Below the pieces are notes generated by a model, which saw only the letters and a list, made by a program, of their open reading frames with translations, had not been told where the DNA came from and made no database searches. Shown one piece after another: positions 54,653 to 64,000 of a stretch of DNA of 64,000 nt. The DNA is taken from the NCBI RefSeq assembly GCF_027579695.1, contig NC_083582.1, positions 580,878 through 644,877 on the forward strand, written 5' to 3'. This stretch comes from Neoarius graeffei (taxonomy: Eukaryota > Chordata > Actinopteri > Siluriformes > Ariidae). Position numbers and translations under genes: made by a program. Positions within the stretch are counted from its first letter, which is position 1. The number at the start of each line of letters is the position of its first letter.

Positions 54653-54937
54653 TTACCATTCAGTGTTTTGGAGCCTCCCGATATCAGCTGGGATCACGAC
54701 GTCCTCTGCATTGGGCCCGTCGTCTGTGTCAGAGTCGGAAATCTTGCCTTCTGCAGGCAAATCGTCCAGATACGGCTCAAAACGATGAGGCAAAATGCCA
54801 CCCACTGCTTCGTCTTCATGTAATCCGACATGTCCAGTTTCAACCTCAAAAGGGGCCTCAGTTTCTGAAGACTGGTCAGAAAATCGCTCTGTTTTGTCGG
54901 CCATAGCTGCCTTGAAGGCCGAGCAGTTGTTCTGCAT
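54653..54937 (-). pseudogene. Kolobok-associated first exon, opposite strand
   Basis: A 94-codon frame, acidic, with GILPHRFEPYLDDLPAEGKI and RLQNTEW, ending at a donor-like ATG/GTAATA. The RFEP motif recalls the second protein carried by fish Kolobok elements (P2X7-C-terminus-like family), but the cysteine-rich part that should follow is absent here. Tentative. Confidence 0.45.
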
Positions 54938-55487
54938 GTGACGTCACGGCAAGTATGGCGGCCACTGACAGCGGCTTAGCGCTTGGCCAGATTGACGCAA
55001 CTTTGCACAAAGACAAATCTACTGAATTCGTTCTGTTGGTGGTTAGTTCTATCATGAAAGTGATCAGTGGTGTTCGTAGTTTTATTACAGAAACCTATTT
55101 TAGAGCATAATTTTGCTGTCAGGAGCCCTTTAATGTGACCTATAACCTGTACAATTCAATTGAAAAACAAATCTGTTTGGGGGGGGAAGCATAAAAAATG
55201 TACAATAAGCTGGTTGCATAAGTGTGCACACCCTTAAACTAATACTTTGTTGAAGCACCTTTTGATTTAATTACAGCATTCAGTCTTTTTGGGTTCACAA
55301 CTGCCATCAATTAAAATGACTCTGATTAACCTCAAATAAAGTTCAGACATTTACTCAGTTTCATCCTCCAGCAAAAGCCAGGGTTCACAGAGAGCTTACA
55401 AAGCATCAAAGGGATCTCATTGTTGAAAGGTATCAGTCGAGAGAAGGGTACAAATTTTTTTTTTTCCATAGCATTAGATATACCATG

Positions 55488-57224
55488 CGTAGCGAGTGCA
55501 AATAGGCACTGTGCCTTTAAGAGATGAGAGTTTCATGAACGCGCTTGGGTGTGCACGAGCAGCGGGAGAGATAGAAAAAAGCGGGATTGAGCGCTGTGGT
55601 CTGCGCGGTAGCTAGGCGAGAGCTACACTGTGCTAAAGATTAAATAAAGTAAAGTTTAGAGAACTGCATAAGTGAGTACATACGTTTGAAGTTGGTACCA
55701 CGGTTACTCTTATGTTTGCGTTTTCTTTGATAGTGCGAGCACCGAAGTGGGCTGCCTTTAAGTTAACTTTCCCATTAGCTTTACAAAGTGGCATGGAGAT
55801 GCACGGATAGGCTACACGGGTGAAGACGCCTGGAAGAGCGTAAAGGTGTGAGTCTAGTGCAATTGTTTATCGTCCAGGTCGCTTGAAGTAATAGAAAAGT
55901 TTTATTTCGTCATAGTTTCGTTTGTTTAAGTGAGTGCTACCCAGAGGAGAGCTAACAGTGGAATCCCGCCACCCTGCTGTACTACCACGAGGCGCCGCCA
56001 TTTTCAAGCTCAGCTTCCTTTCTCCTGCAAGTAGAGCCTGCATTTGTTTCGTGAGCCTGCAGTTATAGCTACGAAAAGGTTTTCCCTGCCATCCTCCAGA
56101 CATCCACGACGTGATCTCTGCTGTTTGAGGGTAATATCGGTACATTGCACGTCCCCATTTATACTGACTAATACATGCGTACTTGCGCGGCCTGAACTGA
56201 AGCTGCGCTCGTACACCTACAAGCACACATGCCACTCGCGCTTGGAGAGAGCCGGGACTACCTTTAGCTGCACTCTCCGCGCAGACTCAAACCGTGCCCG
56301 CCTCAGCATACTGCAGCAGAGCTCACACAGGACATTCTCACTCATACTGACACTGTTTATTGCCCTTTTGAATGTTTGTGAAAAGAGGGATATAGCCTAA
56401 TGTCTGGAAATTGATATTGTTTTGAGAAAACAAATGGTTTTTTTTGTAAACTGGATGATTATTTTGAATGCTACCTTGTCTTGAGAGAGACATCAAGGGG
56501 ATGCCTTTTGTTCCATTGATATGGTTCATTGATATAAGTGAATGTCATTTGAGTTGAATGTTGTATGTGAAGAGAATTCATTCAGTGAAGTTTATTTTGA
56601 AACTAGTTTAAAGTACCACCTCCCATAAGTGTATGGTTAAAAATGACCTGTGTTATGGTATAGTAAATGAAAGAAAGGTTTGGTTTACTGACAGCTGGCG
56701 GTAATATAGTCAACAGTGGAAGTACTCCTTTGTTAAAAGAAACATTGATCTTTATTTTTGTTTTTTTAATTTTTTTATTATCTTTCTAAAACAAAGCTCT
56801 GCTACAAAGGGGCTATAGACCCTGTAATCATTTTCTTTAATCATCCCGGTAATAAATGTTACTATATTGTTTATTACTTTAGCGTCTTGGGCTACTTATC
56901 TGGGGGTAGGGGCGCCTCACCTGTTCAGCTGGATTGGGAAAGTAGGGAGTGGTGCCGAGTCGATTTAGTACTCACCTTTTACACACTACACACACTTCAG
57001 GCAGCCACCGGACACTCTACATATCCTGAAGCCCACTTTACCCTATCTAAGTAAGTCAGTGCCAGGGCCAGGCTGCTGAACAGGAGACAACCTGCTCATA
57101 TTTTTGAACACTGAGGCTAAAGGCATTGAGCGAGGAAGACTTGGATCCTGTCCTGCTCAGTCCACCCCAGACTTAAGTATTTGGTAACCCCTACAAGGCG
57201 GCGGCAATACCCCCGACCGCCACA
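55488..57224 (+). repeat. Gypsy 2 5' LTR
   Basis: Begins (C/T)GTAGCGAGTGCAAATAGG; end set at CCGCCACA, just before a primer-binding-like sequence, since the 3' LTR end lies outside the window. About 1.74 kb, long for the group. Open frames in it (for example 55867-56235 minus) recur in the other LTR and carry no motif. Confidence 0.85.
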
Positions 57225-57226
57225 AG

Positions 57227-57244
57227 TGGCATCACGAACAGGAT
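57227..57244 (+). other. probable primer-binding site
   Basis: TGGCATCACGAACAGGAT, two bases past the inferred LTR end, begins TGG as tRNA-primed elements do. The tRNA species is not identified. Confidence 0.6.
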
Positions 57245-57298
57245 CAAATATACTGCAATTTTACCTGAGATAGCCTATTACATATTTGAGCATACAAC

Positions 57299-59314
57299 AT
57301 GGCTGAATTAGAAGAGCTCAGAAAACAGTTTGATGAGATACAGGCAAAGTTCAATGACCAAGCTGATGCCTTGGTACAAGCCACAACTGAGCGAAGAGAG
57401 GCTCTGGCTTTAGCTAAAGCTGTTATAGATCAGCAGAAAGATAAGCCACCCACTGCTATCGTGTACATCCCAAGAGACCGCAAGTGCTCTGACTTCAGCG
57501 GTAAACAAGGGGAAGTAAGTGTTGAGGAATGGATTTCGTCAATGAAATCTGCTCTGCAGATCATGAAAATTCCTGCCGAAGATCAGGCAGAGTTTGTTAA
57601 GCAACACCTTAAAGATGAGGCTAAACTTGCTGTGAAGTATATGGTGAAAGATGCCGATCAGAGTGTGATGGAGATATTTGGTGCACTGCGTGAGACTTAT
57701 GGTGACAAGGTCCCCTTAGGAACATGGCTTAAAAAATTCTATGACCGAAGGCAGGTGCCTGGAGAAACTACCTGCTCTTACGCCTATGACCTCCAAGAGA
57801 AGCTTATGCGGATTCAGCGGAGAGACTCAAAGCGCGTTCCAGATGCAGACCTAATGCTTAAAGAACAACTTGCACTTGGGCTCCGGGACGACATCCTGAG
57901 GAGAGAGATAAAGAAAAGACTTAAAGAAAGTGAGGGTCTTGCCTTCTCCGAGCTAATGCAAGATGCCATCTCATGGTCTGAAGAAGAGGAGGCTAGGGCT
58001 TTGGATGGCATGAGAAGCGGTTCCCGTTCCAAAGGGGTTGTTAATGTCACGGCAGCAGCAGGAGAGTCTACATTGCAGCTTACTATGGAAATGTTGCATG
58101 AAGCGATACAGAAGATAGCTACACGCCAAGAAGAACTCTTCCAGATGATAAACAGCAGGGGCATGCCACAAGGGAGAGACAGCACAGTGAGAGGCCCACC
58201 TCTGAAGGATGAGGAAGGCAAGTTCATTTGCTACACGTGTAACGAGCCTGGGCACACGAGTCGGCGCTGTCCCCAGAAAAGAGTGCCCATTAGCCCAGCG
58301 CCTCCTCTGCCCACCACAGACGAGCCATCAGGGGTTGCGGGGACAGGGCAGCAGAGTCCAGGCATTTCCATAGTCACAAGTCACCTGGCGAGGCAGTCCA
58401 CTGATGTGTCCGGCGGCTCAAACGAAAGTGCCTTTGGAGACTGCATGGCAGTGGACATTAAAATTGCAGGCGTTGCAACAAAGTGCCTCCTGGACACCGG
58501 GTCAGAGGTGACCACGATCCGTGAGTGCTATTTTAAGAAACATTTTGGAGAGTTGGCCTTATCTTCAGCTAACTGGGTCCAGCTCACTGCAGCAAATGGC
58601 CTGGAGATTCCCCTCTTAGGGTGCTTGGAGGCAGAAGTAGAATGTATGGGAAAGAATGTTGGCAAAAAGTGTGTCTTTGTGCTTAAGGACAAGAGTCCAG
58701 GTGTGGATGACATGAAGGGCCTTCCTGGAATCCTGGGGATGAATGTGCTGAGTGAGTTGACAGACCTATTTGTAGTGGCAGATGGGGTGAAGAAGATGAA
58801 CAAGTACCATGGGCCTGAGGCCAAAGCAGATATCAAGAAAGAGGCAGGGGCCCTTGGACAGAGCGACCGAATAGGTTATGTAAAGGTGGCTGGACGAGAA
58901 GCTGTAACTATCCCTCCTCTCAGCGAACGTATCCTTGAAGGCCGTTGTGGTGTTCCCTTGAAGACAGGCCGTCAGGTGTTACTGGAGGCTACCTCTGAAG
59001 TAAGCCTGCCCAAGAGTCTCCTTGTCGCTAATGTACTTGCTAAGACATCAGGAGGTCGTGTGCCTGTCCGAGTGCTAAATTCCAGCCAGAAGCCTGTGAG
59101 ACTGAAGCCACGGTCCCGAGTTGCAGTAGTGTATAGGCCGCAAGAGGTGCTGTCGAAAGAGCTTGTGGAGTTTGAAGAGAGAGACGGCACGCTGCATGTG
59201 AAAGTCATTGAACACGACCCGATTCCTGCTGGCAAGAGCAACACAGAGCAGCTACCAGTTCCAGTCCAAGTCAAGCTGGAAGGGCTCACCTCAGCCCAGC
59301 ATGATAGAATCTGA
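57299..59314 (+). pseudogene. Gypsy 2 gag-protease, open for 671 codons
   Basis: Starts MAELEELRKQFDEIQAKF, a coiled-coil N-terminus. Residues about 60-230 form a PNMA/Arc-like capsid domain (SDFSGKQGEVSVEEWISSM). A zinc knuckle CYTCNEPGHTSRRC begins at residue 311 and an aspartic protease LLDTGSEVTTI has its catalytic D at residue 399. The frame ends in TGA at 59312-59314 at a site where the family reads through into reverse transcriptase, apparently an Arg CGA to TGA change; the same frame continues open beyond it to 59917. Confidence 0.9.
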
Positions 59315-62300
59315 GACCTGTTAGCTAGGCACCAAGATGTCTTCTCAAAGAATGACTCAGATTTTGGATACACCACTGCAGTTACTCATAATGTACTGAC
59401 GGGAGACGCCCCTCCGATTAAGCAGCGCCATCGGCGGGTACTGCCTCAGGTTTTCCAACAGTTTAAGAAACATATTCAAGATCTGGTCTCTCAGGGAGTT
59501 CTCAAGGAGAGCTGTAGCCCTTGGGCCTCGCCTGCTGTAATAGTTCTCAAAAAAGATGGCAGTGTTAGATTTTGCTGTGACTACCAGAAGCTAAATCAAG
59601 TGACATGCAAAGACACCTACCCACTGCCGCGTGTGGATGAATCGCTGGACGCATTAGGGAAAACGCAGCTGTTCTCAACACTTGATCTGACCTCCGGCTA
59701 TTTCCAGGTAGCCATGGATGATGCAGATAGAGCAAAGACAGCAGTCACCACACCATTTGGACTGTTTGAGTGGTCCCGAATGCCTTTTGGACTATGCAAC
59801 GCCCCAGCCACTTTTCAACGGTTAATGGGCGTGGTGCTGGGTGATCTGACATTTGAAATACTGCTCGTCTATTTGGATGATATCGTAGTCTTTTCTAAAG
59901 ATTTTGAGACACACTGAGAGATTGGAGCTTGTCTTCAACCGACTGAGACAGCACGGCTTAAAGTTGAAACCAAGCAAGTGCCATCTCTTGACAGACGAAG
60001 TGAAATTCCTTGGTCACATAATCTCTGCCCAGGGTATCCGGGTAGATCACGAAAAGGTCCGGGTCTTGGAAACATGGCCATCTCCTAAGTCAGTGAGAGA
60101 AGTGAGACAAGTCTTGGGGTTCATGAGTTATTACAGAAGATTTGTCCCCAGATTTGCCAATTTAGCTCGACCCCTCCATGCTCTCGTCGGCAAGGGCAGT
60201 AAAGGGGGGCCTACTGAACCGTTCAAATGGAGTGACGAGTGTCAGCTGGCTTTTGAGGAGCTAAAGCACAGTCTGATGCATCCACCTGTCCTAGCCTACC
60301 CTGATTTCAGCCTACCCTTCATACTCACCACTGATGGGAGTCGACAGGGCTTGGGGGCTGTATTGAGCCAAAAGCAGGGGGGAGTTGAACATGTCATTGC
60401 CTTCGCTAGCCGGGGCCTACGTGGTGCAGAAAAGAACGACAGGAACTACAGTGCATTCAAATTAGAGCTGCTAGCTCTTAAATGGGCAATAACAGAGAAG
60501 TTTAAAGAGTATCTTATGTACTCAAAGTTCACAGTTTTATCCGACCACAACCCTTTACGCTATCTGGCCTCCATGAACCTTGGAGCAGTGGAGCAACGCT
60601 GGGTCGCTCAGCTTGCGGACTATCACTTCGAAGTTTGCTACAAACCCGGGCATCAGAACACTAATGCTGATGTCTTATCAAGGATTCCAGTGACCACAGA
60701 ACCAGATGAAGACAACATGGGCAAAGACTTCATACGTATAGGAATGGAGGAAGTGCGTGCATGTCTTTGGCCAGGGCCAGAGGAGAAAACGTGTGCACCC
60801 GATCCAGAAGGGGCCACACAGAATGCAGTAAGAGGGACCGTGAGTGGCTTCAGCTGGGCCGAGATTGAGCAAGAGCAAAAGCGAGATCCCAGTGTCCAGC
60901 CTGTCCACTCGGCTGTGTGGAACAAACAAAAGCCCACCCTGGCCGAGTTAAGATGCATGGACCCTAAGCTGAAGCGGCTCGCCAAACAGTTTGAGCGGCT
61001 GACTCTTCAAAGGGGAGTCCTTTTCCGATCAATCTATGACCCGAAAGATGGGAAAGAAATCAGACAGTTAGTTGTTCCAGAGAGCTTGCAGCGTCATGTG
61101 TATGAAAGCCAGCACGAACATGGTGGTCATTTTGCGGAACAGAGCACCTTGGGGCTAATGAGACGGGGCTATTATTGGCCAATGATGACCAAGGATGTGC
61201 AAAACTGGATAAGAGAATGCAAGCGTTGCAGTTTGGCTAAAGATGTCTTCCCAAAAATTAAAGCTCCCATGACCTGCACCAACATCACGGCACCCCTCGA
61301 AGTTGTGGCAATGGATTATACCTTACTGGAGAGGTCAAATGGGGGGTATGAGAACGTGCTTGTTCTTACAGACATGTTCACTCGGTTTACAGTGGCTGTC
61401 CCGACCAAGAACCAAACTGCCTACACAACCGCCAAGCACCTTGTGAAGAATTGGTTTGTCCATTATGGGTGCCCAGCACGACTGCATTCAGATCAAGGGC
61501 GGTGCTTCGAGGCGAATGTGTTAAAAGAACTTTGTAAGATTTACAGAATAGGGAAAAGCCGCACCAGCCCTTATCACCCACAGGGCAATGCCCAATGTGA
61601 AAGGTTCAATCGAACCATGCACGAGATGTTGAGAACTCTGCCGGTCGAAAAGAAGTGGAGGTGGGATGAATACCTGCCTGAACTAGTCATGGCCTACAAC
61701 AGTCGCATCCATTCTTCTACGGGCTACTCACCTTTTTACCTGATGTTTGCAAGAGATCCTAGGCTGCCAATGGATGTCCTAGGGGAAAGGACCTGTATGA
61801 CGAGGAAGTGGATAACCTTGATGACTGGGTTAGGGCTCATCATGACAAGTTCAAAACGGCTGTGGAAGTAGCTAACGCTGCAGCACAGGATGCGTCCAGG
61901 AAAAGGAAAAGAGCATATGACCGCAGGTCTGTGGGAGCTCTCCTGAGGGCTGGAGACCGTGTTCTTTTACGCAACCACTCACACCGGGGCAGAAATAAAA
62001 TAGGAGACAAGTGGGAACCCTTTCCTTACATCGTGCTCAAACAGAACCATAATGACATTCCCGTGTACACTATCTGCCCTGAAAGAGGAGGCCCTTCCAA
62101 AGTTGTCCACAGGGACCAACTCAGACATTGTACTTTCCAGTCACCACCACCACACCACACCAGTGCTCGCCAGCCTACGAAAGACTCTGACACAGACTGT
62201 CCCGATATCATTTGCATCCCTGTCACTACGCACATGCCCAACACAAACATGGACATGGGGAATGGAGAATTAGTGCAGGAGCAACCGGGCGATGGGGATC

Positions 62301-62473
62301 AGGGCCAGGGTGAGGCTTTAGATGACGAGGGGCCTATACCTGAAGAGATGGGAACTGTGGGTGGGTCAGATGCAGAGAGTGAAAGTGAAAGTGTGTATGA
62401 ACCTAGACGGTCTACTAGACAGAACAAGGGTACACTTCCCTGTAGGTTTATGCGGGATTATGTTTTGAAGTAA
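59315..62473 (+). pseudogene. Gypsy 2 reverse transcriptase, RNase H, integrase
   Basis: In frame with gag up to 59917: KKDGSVRFCCDYQKLN, FSTLDLTSGYFQVAM (motif A), LCNAPATFQRLM (motif B), YLDD at 59870-59881. A frameshift at about 59912, right after the active site, moves to the next frame (59904-61871) with RNase H ([16 protein letters not shown]), an HHCC zinc region near 61110-61240, and integrase D, D and E ([30 protein letters not shown]). A second frameshift near 61790 leads to the C-terminal frame ending 62471-62473 (a basic domain, GDRVLLRN, then acidic). No chromodomain seen. Confidence 0.9.
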
Positions 62474-62718
62474 TGTGTGTCCATGGAAAGTGTTATAAAC
62501 TTGCCTTTATGCATATACATGTATTTGGGTATTCTTGCAAGCAGTGAGTTATGATTTTTACTAGTTTGACTACTGAACAGTGTTCTGGGGCATCCTCATG
62601 TACCACAGTGTTAAGTGATTGTGTGACTGATACTGCATGTGTTGACATATTGTGCTTTGCTGTCTTTCAGAGATCACATCGTCGGTTGGATGTCATGGCA
62701 GGGTTTCGCAGGGGGGAA
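62474..62718 (+). other. Gypsy 2 3' internal region and polypurine tract
   Basis: No coding motif in 62474-62705. GCAGGGGGGAA (62709-62718) directly before the 3' LTR is the probable polypurine tract. Confidence 0.7.
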
Positions 62719-64000
62719 TGTAGCGAGTGCAAATAGGCACTGTGCCTTTAAGAGATGAGAGTTTCATGAACGCGCTTGGGTGTGCACGAGCAGCGGGAGA
62801 GAGAGAAAAAAGCGGGATTGAGCGCTGTGGTCTGCGCGGTAGCTAGGCGAGAGCTACACTGTGCTAAAGATTAAATAAAGTAAAGTTTAGAGAATTGCAT
62901 AAGTGAGTACATACGTTTGAAGTTGGTACCACGGTTACTCTTATGTTTGCGTTTTCTTTGATAGCGCGAGCACCGAAGTGGGCTGCCTTTAAGTTAACTT
63001 TCCCATTAGCTTTACAAAGTGGCATGGAGATGCACGGATAGGCTACACGGGTGAAGACGCCTGGAAGAGCGTAAAGGTGTGAGTCTAGTGCAATTGTTTA
63101 TCGTCCAGGTCGCTTGAAGTAATAGAAAAGTTTTATTTCGTCATAGTTTCGTTTGTTTAAGTGAGTGCTACCCAGAGGAGAGCTAACAGTGGAATCCCGC
63201 CACCCTGCTGTACTACCACGAGGCGCCGCCATTTTCAAGCTCAGCTTCCTTTCTCCTGCAAGTACAGCCTGCATTTGTTTCGTGAGCCTGCAGTTATAGC
63301 TACGAAAAGGTTTTCCCTGCCATCCTCCAGGCATCCACGACGTGATCTCTGCTGTTTGAGGGTAATATCGGTACATTGCACGTCCCCATTTATACTGACT
63401 AATACATGCGTACTTGCGCGGCCTGAACTGAAGCTGCGCTCGTACACCTACAAGCACACATGCCACTCGTGCTTGGAGAGAGCCGGGACTACCTTTAGCT
63501 GCACTCTCCGCGCAGACTCAAACCGTGCCCGCCTCAGCATACTGCAGCAGAGCTCACACAGGACATTCTCACTCATACTGACACTGTTTATTGCCCTTTT
63601 GAATGTTTGTGAAAAGAGGGATATAGCCTAATGTCTGGAAATTGATATTGTTTTGAGAAAACAAATGGTTTTTTTTTGTAAACTGGATGATTATTTTGAA
63701 TGCTACCTTGTCTTGAGAGAGACATCAAGGGGATGCCTTTTGTTCCATTGATATGGTTCATTGATATAAGTGAATGTCATTTGAGTTGAATGTTGTATGT
63801 GAAGAGAATTCATTCAGTGAAGTTTATTTTGAAACTAGTTTAAAGTACCACCTCCCATAAGTGTATGGTTAAAAATGACCTGTGTTATGGTATAGTAAAT
63901 GAAAGAAAGGTTTGGTTTACTGACAGCTGGCGGTAATATAGTCAACAGTGGAAGTACTCCTTTGTTAAAAGAAACATTGATCTTTATTTTTGTTTTTTTT
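62719..64000 (+). repeat. Gypsy 2 3' LTR, cut by window end
   Basis: Begins TGTAGCGAGTGCAAATAGGC and follows the 5' LTR to its counterpart at about 56768, where the window stops. Confidence 0.93.

Larger units (their letters stand above)
53857..55129. mobile_element. Kolobok-like element, TTAA duplication, THAP exon
   Basis: Ends AGGGCTCCTGACAGCAAAA and TTTTGCTGTCAGGAGCCCT with TTAA at 53853-53856 and 55130-55133. TTAA plus a THAP exon fits Kolobok; piggyBac shares TTAA but lacks THAP. No catalytic domain remains. It interrupts the Passport-like element. Confidence 0.75.
53750..55487 (+). mobile_element. Tc1-like element (Passport-like), left part
   Basis: After TA (53748-53749) starts CAGTGGATATAAAAAGTTTA. 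It resumes after the TTAA element at 55134 with TGTGACCTATAACCTGTACA and reaches the start of a transposase (REL-KHQRDLIVERYQS-like, about 55385-55440) before the Gypsy 2 LTR cuts it at 55488. The rest would lie beyond the window. The Passport name is from memory. Confidence 0.75.
55488..64000 (+). mobile_element. Ty3/Gypsy retrotransposon 2, long LTRs, runs off window
   Basis: 5' LTR 55488-57224, internal region 57225-62718, 3' LTR from 62719 past the window end. The LTRs differ at about seven positions in 1280 aligned bases by eye, so the insertion is young. Gag-protease and reverse transcriptase-integrase are recognisable but carry one stop and two frameshifts. It is inserted in the Passport-like Tc1 element. 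Confidence 0.93.

Noticed and set aside
55867-56400. Open frames on both strands in the Gypsy 2 LTR, repeated at 63098-63631
   Set aside because: Repetition follows from LTR identity. No motifs, and the region is untranslated LTR.
57814-58255. Serine-rich minus-strand frames over gag
   Set aside because: Antisense shadow of an intact gag frame with capsid and zinc-knuckle motifs.
59300-59320. Programmed stop-codon readthrough between protease and reverse transcriptase in Gypsy 2
   Set aside because: Possible in principle, but the flanking protein is continuous with the family at an Arg position and other damage is present, so a CGA to TGA mutation is simpler. Other copies would decide.

Overview
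The window is vertebrate nuclear DNA, almost certainly a teleost. The repeat families (long-TIR Tc1 elements, tRNA-derived SINEs with an ATCTC-type tail, Harbinger, Kolobok, hAT, Ty3/Gypsy) and the one host gene are fish-like. From memory of the repeat types, a catfish-like (siluriform) genome is my best guess, but this is inference. There are no bacterial genes, operons, rRNAs or CRISPR arrays. Protein-like open frames are nearly all transposon relics.

The one intact host gene is ndufb8 (mitochondrial complex I accessory subunit), on the minus strand in five short exons between 37730 (ATG) and 23068 (stop). I assembled the exons by splice signals and phase: 82, 127, 100, 156 and 93 coding bases give a 185-residue protein with every junction in frame. 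An NRF-1-type palindrome lies just upstream of the ATG and an AATAAA lies 34 bases past the stop. The introns are filled with transposons. Three of the four acceptors abut (TG)n runs, and exons 4 and 2 are also followed by AC-rich runs.

Layout. 1-15200: a decayed LINE endonuclease, SINEs, one Tc1 element, a tRNA-Glu-like relic, a repeated unit containing tRNA-Trp-like sequence, a near full-length LINE reverse transcriptase with its 3' tail, and a rough palindrome centred on two opposed Penelope fragments. 15200-18370: a Tc1 copy split by another element, then the end of a hAT transposase. 18400-19475: a histone H4 pseudogene with a perfect histone 3' stem-loop, and a histone H2B gene cut at codon 55 with its promoter. 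19825-21710: minisatellites and degenerate CCCTAA repeats with a MITE inside. 21710-22985: a second LINE copy carrying a TTA-flanked MITE. 23029-37770: ndufb8 and its transposon-packed introns. 38078-51446: an I-group LINE that is a host for a hAT-like element, a Tc1 element, a Gypsy element, a Harbinger element, a solo LTR and a SINE, up to four levels deep. 51448-53661: a SINE split by a second Harbinger copy. 53750-64000: a Tc1 element split by a THAP-containing TTAA element and by a long-LTR Gypsy element that runs off the window.

Many insertion events can be ordered because target-site duplications are still readable. I found no cooperating novel gene system. The most interesting leads are the dinucleotide-repeat splice architecture of ndufb8, a 105-bp perfect inverted-repeat element with a 5-bp target duplication, a tRNA-like module at the end of a Gypsy LTR, an 8-bp-TSD element with an unrecognised protein fragment, and two matched deletion derivatives of a Harbinger element.
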